Source: Aristolochia californica | Lineage: Eukaryota; Streptophyta; Magnoliopsida; Piperales; Aristolochiaceae | Assembly (NCBI GenBank): GCA_029961685.1 | Contig: JARWKL010000006.1 | Span: 9,306,748 to 9,370,747 of the forward strand | DNA length: 64,000 bases | Reading direction: 5' to 3' | Part shown: positions 1-7,659 of the stretch, in pieces | Layout of the letters: each line of letters opens with the position of its first letter | Numbering within the stretch: position 1 is the stretch's first letter | Position numbers and translations under genes: made by a program | The notes under the pieces: model-generated | Databases searched by the model: none | What the model saw: the letters and a program-made list of their open reading frames with translations, nothing else | What the model was told of the DNA's origin: nothing

Positions 1-572
1 TCCCACCGCACGTTCACTTGAGAATTTATTGAGCGTTTCATATTCTCTTTAAAAGGTTTGGATCCATAGGTCATTTGAAAAATAAGCAGGTTTCAAGCAT
101 GCATATCCATTTTTAAAACATGTGTAGAAATCTCTTTCTTATAAAATTCCGAGCTATTAGGGTTGAACTAGTGGCATTTACCAAACTTGGATAACAAAAC
201 TTCTGGGTTCATTTGTGGTGTGTGAATAAATTTTCTTTACTGACATTCGTTATTGTTTTAAACTTTTTCCATACATAAACTTTCCAATTTTCACTTTTTT
301 TTGTGATCTATTTGCGTTTTCATCTCTTTTGTTGTTTACAAGATGAAGGGGTAGTGGAAACTCAAGTTTTGATTGAAGAAAAAAGTATACATCTAAAATT
401 GAAAGTGTATGTAAATTTTAGGGATTGTAAACTATTTTTAGTTTTTATATAATAGGTTTTGAAATCATCGGGAAAAGGGGGAGGTGGGGGATTTTTAGAC
501 TGAGTGTTGACTGCCAATCCATAAGTCATTTCTTAAAAAAATATAGCCCGTTACACATGATAAATCACTTTA

Positions 573-588
573 CAATCATCTATGATTG
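573..588. promoter_or_regulatory. Example of the dyad conserved in most monomers (CAATCATCTATGATTG)
   Basis: A perfect 7-bp inverted repeat around CT. The same 16-mer, or a one- to two-base variant, occurs once in most monomers of both subfamilies, about 70-80 bp before the 'ccgcacgttcacttgag' segment. Its persistence while flanking bases vary suggests a DNA-binding or structural role, which is not demonstrated. Confidence 0.5.
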
Positions 589-1063
589 TTAGGTCAGCTT
601 TTTGTGAGTGGGCAAAATAATGGCTTGTTTGACTCGGGTAAAATCCCACCGCACGTTCACTTGAGAATTTAATGAGAGTTTGTTATTCTCTACAAAAGTT
701 TGGATCCTTAGGTCATTTTCATCTTTAACAGGTTTCAAGCATGCATATCCATTTTTAAAACATCTATAGAATTCTCTTTCTTATAAAATTCCAAGATATT
801 AGAGTTGAACTAGTGGAATTTCCCAAACTTGGATAACAAAACTTTTGTGTTCATTTGTGGTGTGTGAATAAATTTTCTTTACTTACATTTGTTATTGTTT
901 GAAAATTTTTCCATATATAAAATCTAAAATTTTCATTTTGTTGTGATCTTTTTACGTTTTCGTCACCTTTCTTGTTTACAAGATGAAGGGGGAGTGGAAA
1001 CTCATGTTTTGATATATGAAAAAAGTATACATCTTAAATTGAAATGCACAAATGTAGATGGAG

Positions 1064-1369
1064 ATAATTCCAAAAAGTGTCTATAATTTTTAGGGATTGT
1101 AAACTCTTTCTAGTTTTTATATATTAGGTTTTGCAATCGTCGGGAAAAGTGGGAGTTGTGGGATTTTTAAAATATAGTCCATTACGCATGATAAATCAGT
1201 TTACAATTATCTATGATTGTTTGGTCAGCTTTTTGTATGTGGGAAAAATAATGGGTTTTTTGACTCGAGAAAATATCCCACTGCACGTTTACATGAGAAT
1301 TTAATGAGCGTTTGTTATTCTCTTTAAAAGGTTTGGATCCATAGGTCATTTTCATCTTTAACATGTTTC
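1064..1369 (+). repeat. Left copy of a ~306-bp satellite segment duplicated on both sides of the insertion
   Basis: This segment and 7697-8003 match at roughly 95% by eye. They share features absent from the other B-class monomers, such as 'gtgggagttgtggg' and 'gttttttgactcgag'. The left copy ends at 'acatgtttca' where the foreign sequence starts, and the right copy begins just after the foreign sequence ends. The insertion is therefore bracketed by a long direct duplication of its target, far longer than an integrase target-site duplication. Confidence 0.8.
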
Positions 1370-1828
1370 AAAGGCTTTAATAATCTTCAAGAAGCCCTTG
1401 AAGTAGCCAAACTAACCATAGGTACCAATTACTATATTGCTCCGTCCTTAAGACATATGAGAGAAGACCAAGTGTCTTATGGAATAGCCAAAGACACTAA
1501 AAGAATTATATTTTGTGATCATTGTGACACACTTACAAAGACTATTCAGAGGCTTAACGAGAAGAGAAGACTTCTAGAAGAAAAGAATTTGTTCCAGAAA
1601 GAATACATAAAAACATTTGAAGAAGAAAATAGAATTCTCAAAGCAAAGGCAACAGGTACTCTCTGGACCCAGACCCCTACTAGTGAAGGGTTTTCACTAG
1701 CTAGTTTGGCTCAAACAGCAGCCGGTAAAGACACATCAAGTCCGTTGATGGCTGGGCATTTGCCAAAAATGCCACAAGAAAAGAATAAAGAAAAGAAGAT
1801 TGAGACTGCTCCAGATAAAGATGTTTAA
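1369..1828 (+). pseudogene. Truncated viroplasmin/TAV-like fragment, direct copy of 3265-3718
   Basis: Positions 1369-1826 match 3265-3718 at roughly 97% by eye. The reading frame is open from about 1373 and ends at a TAA at 1826-1828. The first ATG in frame is at 1457. The fragment lacks the N-terminal half and most of the viroplasmin core: it starts inside the GFNNLQEAL region at the core's C-terminal edge. It also lacks the acidic C-terminus, because it diverges from the longer copy right after the DKD codons. It retains the coiled-coil-prone middle (EEKNLFQKEYIK...EEENRILKAK). Differences from the longer copy are scattered substitutions, several of them changing residues. With no promoter, no N-terminus and a foreign 3' junction it is almost certainly non-functional. 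Confidence 0.8.
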
Positions 1829-2160
1829 TTCTGTAAAGATTTCCTCTCACTTTGGATTCATTCCAAGCATGTGGTAAAAGCATTGTGTAACCCTCTGAGG
1901 TTTCATGGGCCTGAGTTCCGTTTGTTGCCCACGATTGTCCATGAGTGACAGAAGGGCTTGTTGTTTCAGAATGTTGACGGAGCCCGTGACCAAATCTATG
2001 AGCTAGGGAAGCACACACCTCTGCTTGTCTTGGGTGTCTGAGACTTGTTGGAAATCTGATAAGGATTTAAATAAAAAGAATTTTAGGAGTTACCTTACGA
2101 AAGTTTGTATCACTTCTTTGTCTATTTTTAGCAGTGCTCTGTTCTCTGTCTTATGGTTGT
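1829..2160. other. Unique spacer between the TAV fragment and inverted-repeat arm 1
   Basis: About 330 bp with higher GC than its surroundings and no second copy in the window. I recognise no gene. One plus-strand frame through 1840-2060 reads as fairly normal amino acids interrupted mainly by TGA codons, as expected if CGA arginine codons decayed by deamination of methylated cytosine. This may therefore be a remnant of a coding sequence of unknown origin. The minus-strand frame open at 1701-2018 runs into the TAV fragment and looks like a shadow. Confidence 0.4.
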
Positions 2161-2283
2161 TCTTTTTGTTACTCTTGGAATCATTTTGCTTGCTCTTGTT
2201 ATCACTGCTTTTATTGTCTATTAGTTTCTCCTATACTAGGTATATTGTATGTTAGTTTTTAGTTTTTCTTGTTCGGGTATATT

Positions 2284-2400
2284 AGGCTGGAATACCACTG
2301 GGTGAGGGCTACGCCCTGATAGCCGCCTCTGCTTCTGAGGAACCTCTGTTCCAAAGGACCAAGCATCGCTCCCCGTTGCTACAACGCCATCGTACCCTTA
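2284..2400 (+). other. GC-rich, hairpin-forming segment in arm 1
   Basis: Stands out from the AT-rich surroundings. Visible short hairpins are AGGGC (2305-2309) with GCCCT (2313-2317) around a 3-nt loop, and GGAAC (2339-2343) with GTTCC (2348-2352). The overlapping pair GAGG (2337-2340)/CCTC (2343-2346) is an alternative fold. The segment is retained with few changes in arm 2 (4561-4677). In caulimovirids, structured leaders occur in the intergenic region, so an untranslated regulatory role is possible, but nothing here proves it. Confidence 0.35.
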
Positions 2401-2401
2401 C

Positions 2402-2695
2402 ATGTATATCTGGTTTGTCTTTTTTATTTTACATCAGATAACTCGACTTGTCCTTAGGTATTTACGTTGTTATTATTTATATCTCGGTTTGTTATATAGG
2501 TGTTTAAGAAAAAACTCTTTTTTTATTAAAATAGGGTCCTTAAGTTATATTTTGTTTTTAGGCGTATTAGCACTAAGGCTTTTTGAATATTTTGTTTTCT
2601 TTCCTGAACAGATAGTTGAACTATTAGAATCAGATATATATATATTTCTTTGCATAATAATTAAAATTATAGAAAAATTATATGATCTTTGTTAA
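2402..2695 (+). CDS. Small hydrophobic ORF upstream of the viroplasmin gene
   Basis: A 97-residue ORF that I do not recognise. It is rich in aromatic and aliphatic residues, with membrane-type stretches near residues 1-12, 47-66 and 79-90 and basic residues between them (RLVLRYLRC, RCLRKN). Its 3' end overlaps the next ORF by 14 nt (ATG at 2682), a compact virus-like arrangement. The corresponding frame in inverted arm 2 is broken by a one-base length change in the T-run after the RKNS codons, so only this copy is open. The local base composition (T-rich) could itself produce a hydrophobic ORF by chance, so coding status is uncertain. Confidence 0.3.
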   Translation: MYIWFVFFILHQITRLVLRYLRCYYLYLGLLYRCLRKNSFFIKIGSLSYILFLGVLALRLFEYFVFFPEQIVELLESDIYIFLCIIIKIIEKLYDLC

Positions 2696-2987
2696 TATAG
2701 CACTTGCTATAGTTTTCGGCAATTTAATAATCTTTACTTTTGTCTGTTTTACTCTTTCTTTAAATAACTATATTAGAGTCTTTGAAACCCCTAGACCTTT
2801 AATTATACCTAGAACTCCTAAGAGGCAAATAGTAAGAAGAGGACATCCTAGACAAAACTTTAATAGACCAGATCTGAATACTCCAGTCTTAATGACCTTT
2901 AATTTCCTGACCGCTCTTCTAGACCTTCTTCCTCGAGGTTTAACAATTATGGACAAGAATTTTTATGTTTTGGTAATCAGAAGTTAG
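2682..2987 (+). CDS. Small ORF with one membrane segment and a basic, proline-rich tail
   Basis: A 101-residue ORF of unknown function. One clear hydrophobic segment at residues about 5-27 (LAIVFGNLIIFTFVCF) is followed by a basic stretch rich in Pro, Arg and Asn (residues 36-67). The first 68 or so residues are also present, with only a few substitutions, in the inverted copy at 4039-4248 on the minus strand. Keeping this frame open in both arms is mild evidence that it once coded. Beyond the arm boundary (about 2885) the last third changes character. The viroplasmin frame opens at 2903 in another phase, so this ORF overlaps it by 85 nt. Either the two were translated from one polycistronic RNA, or an indel has separated parts of one older frame. 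Confidence 0.4.
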   Translation: MIFVNIALAIVFGNLIIFTFVCFTLSLNNYIRVFETPRPLIIPRTPKRQIVRRGHPRQNFNRPDLNTPVLMTFNFLTALLDLLPRGLTIMDKNFYVLVIRS

Positions 2988-3031
2988 TTGTACTTCCTAA
3001 GTCTAATATTACTTTTAAGACCTTACCTAGA

Positions 3032-3916
3032 GTGTCTGTTACAAAAGAAGAACAATGTCTTTTAGATAATTTATGGTTAGCCTACCAGAGAATTCCCAAA
3101 GATCAAAAGTACTTTTTAGCAAGTCTTAATGGTCTCTCAGAGTATTTTACTCAGAAAAAGAAAAGTTTCAATTTCTATGTTGTTTTCCAAGGTCATACTC
3201 CAGGAGTCTTCCATTCTTGGACAGAAGTTGTAGAAAGCATCCAAAATTACCAAAGACCCATTTACAAAGGCTTTAATAATCTTCAAGAAGCCCTTGAAGC
3301 AGCCAAACTAACCATAGATACCAATTACTATATTGCTTCGTCCTTAAGACATATGAGAGAAGACCAAGTGTCTTATGGAATAGCCAAAGACACTAAAAGA
3401 ATTATATTTTGTGATCATTGTGACACACTTACAAAGACTATTCAGAGACTTAACGAGAAGAGAAGACTTCTAGAAGAAAAGAATTTGTTCCAGAAAGAAT
3501 ACATAAAAACATTGGAAGAAGAAAATAGAATTCTCAAAGCAAAGGCAACAGGTACTTTCTATACCCAGACCTCTACTAGTGAAGGGTTTTCACTAGCTAG
3601 TCCGGCTCAAACGGCAGCCGGTAAAGACACATCAAGTCCGTTGATGGCTGGGCATTTGCCAAAAATGCCACAAGAAAAGAATAAAGAAAAGAAGATTGAG
3701 ACTGCTCCAGATAAAGATGAAATTAAAAAGATGATGGATGACTACTTCAAAGAATATCTTAGAGAGCAAGGATACGAGAAAAAAGACTCAGACACATCTA
3801 GCAAGACAGGGTCCACTGGCACTCAAACTCTACATTGCTACTCACAGGATGAAGATGAAGATTACGATTACGACTCCGAAGCCATCCAGAACCTTATCAC
3901 TTTGGATGGAAAATAA
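3032..3916 (+). CDS. Viroplasmin/transactivator (TAV, caulimovirus P6-like) domain protein, endogenous viral relic
   Basis: 294 residues counted from GTG at 3032. The frame is open from 2903 and has no ATG before codon 108, so the true start is unknown or lost. Residues about 48-93 fit the caulimovirid viroplasmin core that is also found at the N-terminus of RNase H1: FYVVFQGHTPGVFHSW, then YKGFNNLQEALEAAK. Residues about 132-171 are charged and heptad-like, probably a coiled coil. A CxxC pair sits at C127/C130. Residues 200-262 are polar and lysine-rich, and residues 273-283 form an acidic patch. In caulimovirids P6/TAV builds inclusion bodies and promotes reinitiation on polycistronic RNA; this protein is shorter than CaMV P6 (about 520 aa). 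It lies in the loop of the inverted repeat, downstream of two small hydrophobic ORFs. I see no frameshift inside the ORF. An RNase H1-like viroplasmin domain in another retroelement is the alternative. Confidence 0.75.
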   Translation: MSVTKEEQCLLDNLWLAYQRIPKDQKYFLASLNGLSEYFTQKKKSFNFYVVFQGHTPGVFHSWTEVVESIQNYQRPIYKGFNNLQEALEAAKLTIDTNYYIASSLRHMREDQVSYGIAKDTKRIIFCDHCDTLTKTIQRLNEKRRLLEEKNLFQKEYIKTLEEENRILKAKATGTFYTQTSTSEGFSLASPAQTAAGKDTSSPLMAGHLPKMPQEKNKEKKIETAPDKDEIKKMMDDYFKEYLREQGYEKKDSDTSSKTGSTGTQTLHCYSQDEDEDYDYDSEAIQNLITLDGK

Positions 3917-4043
3917 GATAAGATTCTCATTAGAAAAGAGACTGGCTAGAAAAGACTAAAAATAATATAAGATAGAAAAGAGATATAATACAAAAGACAA
4001 AAAAAAAAACAAAAAAATTCAAGGTGGGTACTCTTTTTCTAAT
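3917..4043. other. A-rich 3' flank of the viroplasmin ORF
   Basis: About 125 bp of A-rich, purine-biased sequence, including an A-run broken by single C residues around 3998-4017. It may be the remains of a 3' untranslated region with polyadenylation signals, although no canonical AATAAA is seen. It ends at the inner edge of inverted-repeat arm 2. No ORF of note. Confidence 0.5.
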
Positions 4044-4248
4044 CTGGAGTATTCAGATCTGGACTATTAAAGTTTTGTCTAGGTTGTCCTCTTCTTACTA
4101 TTTGCCTTCTAGGAGTTCTAGGTATAATTAAAGGTCTAGGGGTTTCAAATACTCTAATATAGTTATTTAAAGAAAGAGTAAAACAGACAAAACTAAAGAT
4201 TATTAAATTGCCGAAAACTATAGCAAGTGTTATATTAACAAAGATCAT
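4039..4248 (-). pseudogene. Inverted, 3'-truncated copy of the one-membrane-segment ORF (2682-2987)
   Basis: The minus strand reads 69 residues that match the N-terminal two-thirds of the plus-strand ORF at 2682-2987, with a handful of substitutions (for example I-A to I-T near residue 7, T to S near residue 19, H to Q in the basic tail). The reading ends at a TAG created just past the arm boundary, where the two arms stop matching. The membrane segment and the Pro/Arg-rich stretch are intact. It is a by-product of the inverted duplication rather than a separate gene. Confidence 0.7.
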
Positions 4249-4282
4249 ATAATTTTTCTATAAGTTTAATTATTATGCAAAG

Positions 4283-4284
<2 letters not shown>

Positions 4285-4324
<40 letters not shown>
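4285..4324. repeat. (AT)20 microsatellite
   Basis: Forty bases of perfect AT dinucleotide inside arm 2. The matching place in arm 1 (about 2634-2646) has only six or seven AT units, so it expanded after the inverted duplication or was contracted in arm 1. Confidence 0.95.
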
Positions 4325-4326
<2 letters not shown>

Positions 4327-4560
4327 GATTCTAATAGTTCAACTATCTGTTCAGGAAAGAAAACAAAATATTCTAAAAAGCCTTTTGCTAATACGCCTAA
4401 AAACAAAATATAACTTAAGGACCCTATTTTAATAAAACAAAGAGTTTTTTCTTAAACACCTATATAACAAACCGAGATATAAATAATAACAAGGTAAATA
4501 CCTAAGGACAAGTCGAGCTATCTGATGTAAAATAAAAAAGACAAACCAGATATACATGTA

Positions 4561-4677
4561 AGGGTACAACGGCGTTGTAGCAACCGGGAGCGATGCTTGG
4601 TCCTTTGGAACAGAGGTTCCTCAGAAGCAGAGGCGGTTGTCAGGGCGTAGCCCTCATCCAGTGGTATTCCAGCCTAA
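4561..4677 (-). other. Inverted copy of the GC-rich hairpin segment
   Basis: Reverse complement of 2284-2400 with few changes. The AGGGC/GCCCT hairpin (read here as AGGGCGTAGCCCT on the plus strand) and the GGAAC/GTTCC pairing are both kept. Confidence 0.4.
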
Positions 4678-4796
4678 TATACCCGAACAAGAAAAACTAA
4701 AAACTAACAGACAATATTTCTAGTATAGGAGAAACTAACAGACAATAAAAGCAGTGATAACAAGAGCAAGCAAAATGATTCCAAGAGTAACAAAAA

Positions 4797-7326
4797 GATG
4801 AAATAAAAAGAAAGAAGTAAAATGAAATTTAGAAAGAAAGATGAAATATAGAAAGTAAAATAAAATATAGAAAGAGGTTAAAATAAAGAAACTAAAATGA
4901 AATATAGAATAAAATATAAAATATAGAAAGTATAATGAAATATAGAAATTAAAATGAAATATATAAAGAAAGATGAAATATAGAAAGTAACATGAAATAA
5001 AGAAAGAAAGATGAAATATAGAAACTAAAATGAAAAATAGAAAGAAAGATGAAATATAGAAAGTGAAATGAAATATAGAAAGAAAGATGTAATATAGAAA
5101 GTAAAATAAATTAGAAAGGAAGAAAGAAAGAAAGATGAAATATAGAAACTAAAATGAAATATAGAAAGAAAGAGGAAATATAGAAAGTGAAATGAAATAT
5201 AGAAAGAAATATGTAATATAGAAAGTAAAATGAAATATAGAAAGAAAGATGAAATATAAAAAGTAAAATGAAATTGATAAAGAAAGAAGAAATATAGAAA
5301 GTAAAATAAAATATAGTAAAAAAAATGATGTATAGAAAGTTACATGAATTAATGAAAGAAAGGTGAAAAATAGAAAGTAAAATGAAATATAGAAAGAAGG
5401 TTAAAATAAAGAAAGTAAAATGAAATATAGAAAGAAATATGAAACATAGAAGTAAAAAGAAATATATAAAGAAAGATGAAATATAGAAAGTAAAATGTAA
5501 TATAGAAAGAAAGATGAAATAAAAAAAAGAAATATTGAAAGAAAAAAGGAAATATGGAAAGAAAAATGAATTATAGAAAGAAAGATGAATTATAGAAAGT
5601 GAAATGAAACATAAAAAGAAAGATGTAATATAGAAAGTAAAATGAATTAGAAATGAAGAAAGAAACAAAGAAGAAATATAGAAACTAAAATGAAATATAG
5701 GAAGAAAGATGAAATATAGAAAGTGAAATGAAATATAGAAAGTGAAATGAAATATAGAAAGAAATATGTAATATAGAAAGTAAAATAAAATATAGAAAGT
5801 AATATGAAATATAAAAAGTAAAATGAAATTTATAAAGAAAGAAGAAATATAGAAAGTAAAATAAAATATAGTAAAAAAAATTATGTATAGAAAGTTACAT
5901 GAATTAAAGAAAGAAAGGTGAAAAATAGAAAGTAAAATGAAATATAGAAAGAAGGTTAAAATAAAGAAAGTAAAATGAAATATAGAAAGAAATATGAAAC
6001 ATAGAAGTAAAAAGAAATATATAAAGAAAGATGAAATATAGAAAGTTAAATGTAATATAGAAAGAAAGATGAAATAAAAAAAAGAAATATTGAAAGAAAA
6101 AGGAAATATGGAAAGAAAGATGAATTATAGAAAGGAAAATGAAATATAGAAAGAAGTTGAAATACAGAAAGTAAAATGAAAAATAGAAAGTAAGATGAAA
6201 AATAGAAAGTAAAATAAAATATAGAAAGAAAGATGAAATATAGAAAGTAAAATGAAATACAAAAAGAAAGATTAAATATAGAAAGTAAAATGAAATTTAG
6301 AAAGAAAGATGAAATACAGAAAGTAAAATAAAATATAGAAAGAAGGTTAAAATAAAGAAAGTAAAATGAAATATAGAGAGTATAATGAAATATAGAAAGT
6401 AAAATGAAATATATAAAGAAAGATGAAATATAGAAAGTAACATGAAATAAAGAAAGAAAGATGAAATATAGAAACTAAAATGAAATATAGAAAGAAGGTA
6501 AAATGAAATATAGAAAGTGTGAAGATATTTAGAAAGTTAAAAGAAATGTAGAAAGAAAGATGAAATATAGAAAGTAAAATGTAAAACAGAAAGAAAGATG
6601 AAATAAAAAAATGAAATATTGAATGAAAATGGAAATATGGAAAGAAAGATGAATTATAGAAAGAAAGATGAATTATAGAAAATAAAATGAAATATAGAAA
6701 GAAGTTGAAATATAGAAAGTAAAATGAAAAATAGAAAGAAAGATGAAAAATAGAAAGCAAAATAAAATATAAAAAGAAAGATGAAATATAGAAAGTAAAA
6801 TGAAATACAGAAAGAAAGAATAAATATAGAAAGTAAAATGAAATTTAGAAACAAAGATGAAATATAGAAAGTAAAATAAAATATAGAAAGAAGGTTAAAA
6901 TAAAGAAAGTAAAATGAAATATAGAATGAAATATCTAAAGAAAGATGAAATATAGAAAGTAAAATGTTATATAGAAAGAAAGAAGAAATAAAAATAAAAT
7001 AAAATGAAATATTGAAAGAAAAAGGAAAAATGGAAAGAAAGATAAAAAATAGAAAGAAAGTTGAATTATAGAAAGTAAAATGAAATGTAGAAAGAAGATG
7101 AAATATAGAAATTAAAATGAAAAATAGAAGGTAAGATGAAAAATAGAAAGTAAGATGAAATAAAGAAAGTGAGATGAAATATATAAAGTAAAATAAAATA
7201 AAGAAAGAAAGATGAAATATAGAAAGTAAAATGAAATACAAAAAGAATGATGAAGTATAGAAAGTAAAATAAAATATAGAATGTAAAATGAAATATAGTA
7301 AGTGAAACGATTTATAGAAAGTAACA
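4797..7326 (+). repeat. Purine-rich imperfect minisatellite, ~19-20-bp units
   Basis: About 2.5 kb in which the plus strand is almost only A and G with scattered T. It is built from variants of 'atgaaatatagaaagtaaa' and 'atgaaatatagaaagaaag'. Longer blocks also repeat: the stretch around 5270-5530 recurs around 5820-6080 with a few changes. The long minus-strand ORFs here (for example 5111-5668 and 6654-7334) are Phe/Ser/Ile/Leu low-complexity translations of the repeat and not genes. Confidence 0.95.
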
Positions 7327-7640
7327 TGTTTCATTTATTTCTTGTTTCTTTCTATATTTCTTTCTTTTATTCTTTCTTTCTTTCTTCCTTTCTAATTCAT
7401 TTTTTTTTCTTTATTTCTTTTTTTGTTCTTTCTTTCTTCCTTCCTTTCTGTTTCATTTTTCTTTCTTTCATACTCTTATCTTCGGACTTGTTTGTTTGTT
7501 TGTTTCTATCGTGATTCTTTCTTTGTTCTTCTTTTCTCATTTCTAATTTCTTTCGAAGTGCCTTTTTTATTTGTTCTTTCTTGTTTCTTTCATTCTTTCT
7601 TGTTTTTCCTTTCTTCTTTTATTCTTTCTTTTATTCATTA
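7327..7640 (-). repeat. Pyrimidine-rich tract, inverted continuation of the minisatellite
   Basis: At the 8-bp palindrome AACATGTT (7323-7330) the plus strand switches abruptly from purine-rich to pyrimidine-rich. The motif 'tttctatatttctttc' is the reverse complement of the minisatellite core, so the tract is the same family turned around. It degrades rightward into simple CTTT/CCTTT runs. The two ORFs seen here on the plus strand are low-complexity artefacts. Confidence 0.85.
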
Positions 7641-7642
7641 TT

Positions 7643-7659
7643 TGGTATCAGAGCCATGG
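7643..7659 (+). promoter_or_regulatory. Primer-binding-site-like sequence for initiator Met-tRNA
   Basis: TGGTATCAGAGCCATGG. The first 13 bases are the complement of the 3' end of plant initiator tRNA-Met, the minus-strand primer site used by caulimovirids and by many Copia retrotransposons. In CaMV the same motif marks the conventional genome start and is also followed by ATG. Here it lies downstream of, and in the same orientation as, the viroplasmin ORF, as in a circular or terminally redundant pararetrovirus map. Only about 37 bp of foreign sequence follow (7660-7696) before satellite resumes. Confidence 0.8.

Larger units (their letters stand above)
1..1369. repeat. Type I satellite array, left flank (about two monomers, anchors near 60, 702, 1335)
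   Basis: Tandem AT-rich satellite of about 640 bp per monomer; the window opens inside a monomer. The GGATCC anchor lies at 60, 702 and 1335. The monomer around 1160 lacks about 40 bp of the block that normally precedes 'atatagcccgtta', which identifies it as the B member of the trimeric HOR seen again after 7.7 kb. The monomer near 400 lacks the 'aatgcacaatgcacaaatg' segment, which identifies it as the A member. No gene is visible. Short minus-strand ORFs here recur in most monomers and only reflect repeat conservation. Confidence 0.95.
2161..2885 (+). repeat. Inverted-repeat arm 1 (~725 bp)
   Basis: Matches the reverse complement of 4044-4799 almost throughout, with scattered substitutions and small indels. 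The outer end is at 'tctttttgttactcttgg' and the inner end at 'gaatactcca'. Arm 1 contains a GC-rich structured stretch (2284-2400), the first hydrophobic ORF, and the first two-thirds of the second. It leads directly into the long viroplasmin frame, so arm 1 looks like the original arrangement and arm 2 like the inverted copy. Confidence 0.9.
4044..4799 (-). repeat. Inverted-repeat arm 2 (~756 bp)
   Basis: Reverse complement of 2161-2885. It is about 30 bp longer, largely because an AT microsatellite has expanded (4285-4324). The outer end merges directly into the purine-rich minisatellite at about 4797. The hydrophobic ORF that corresponds to 2402-2695 is frameshifted here. The distance between arms is about 1.16 kb and contains the viroplasmin ORF. 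Confidence 0.9.

Noticed and set aside
1116..1122. TTTAGGG telomere-like heptamers, often one per monomer ('tttttagggattg')
   Set aside because: Single isolated units in a conserved monomer segment; no tandem telomeric array.
1182..1364. A 60-codon minus-strand ORF (MLKMKMTYGSKPFKENN...) that recurs in many type I monomers (for example 7815, 17057, 20434, 28814)
   Set aside because: It follows from satellite sequence conservation; frames break freely in other monomers, and the ORF has no upstream signals or known domain.
2025..2255. 76-codon hydrophobic frame running from the spacer into arm 1
   Set aside because: It has a TTG start, crosses the spacer/arm junction and consists mostly of leucine-rich T-rich sequence; no support as a gene.
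2768..2956. Minus-strand ORF opposite the membrane ORF in arm 1
   Set aside because: Antisense shadow of the plus-strand frame.
3738..3959. 73-codon plus-strand ORF overlapping the end of the viroplasmin ORF
   Set aside because: Alternate-frame shadow with low-complexity composition.
5111..5668. Long minus-strand ORFs in the purine minisatellite (5111-5668, 6347-6760, 6654-7334)
   Set aside because: Low-complexity Phe/Ser/Leu/Ile translations of a short tandem repeat; not genes.
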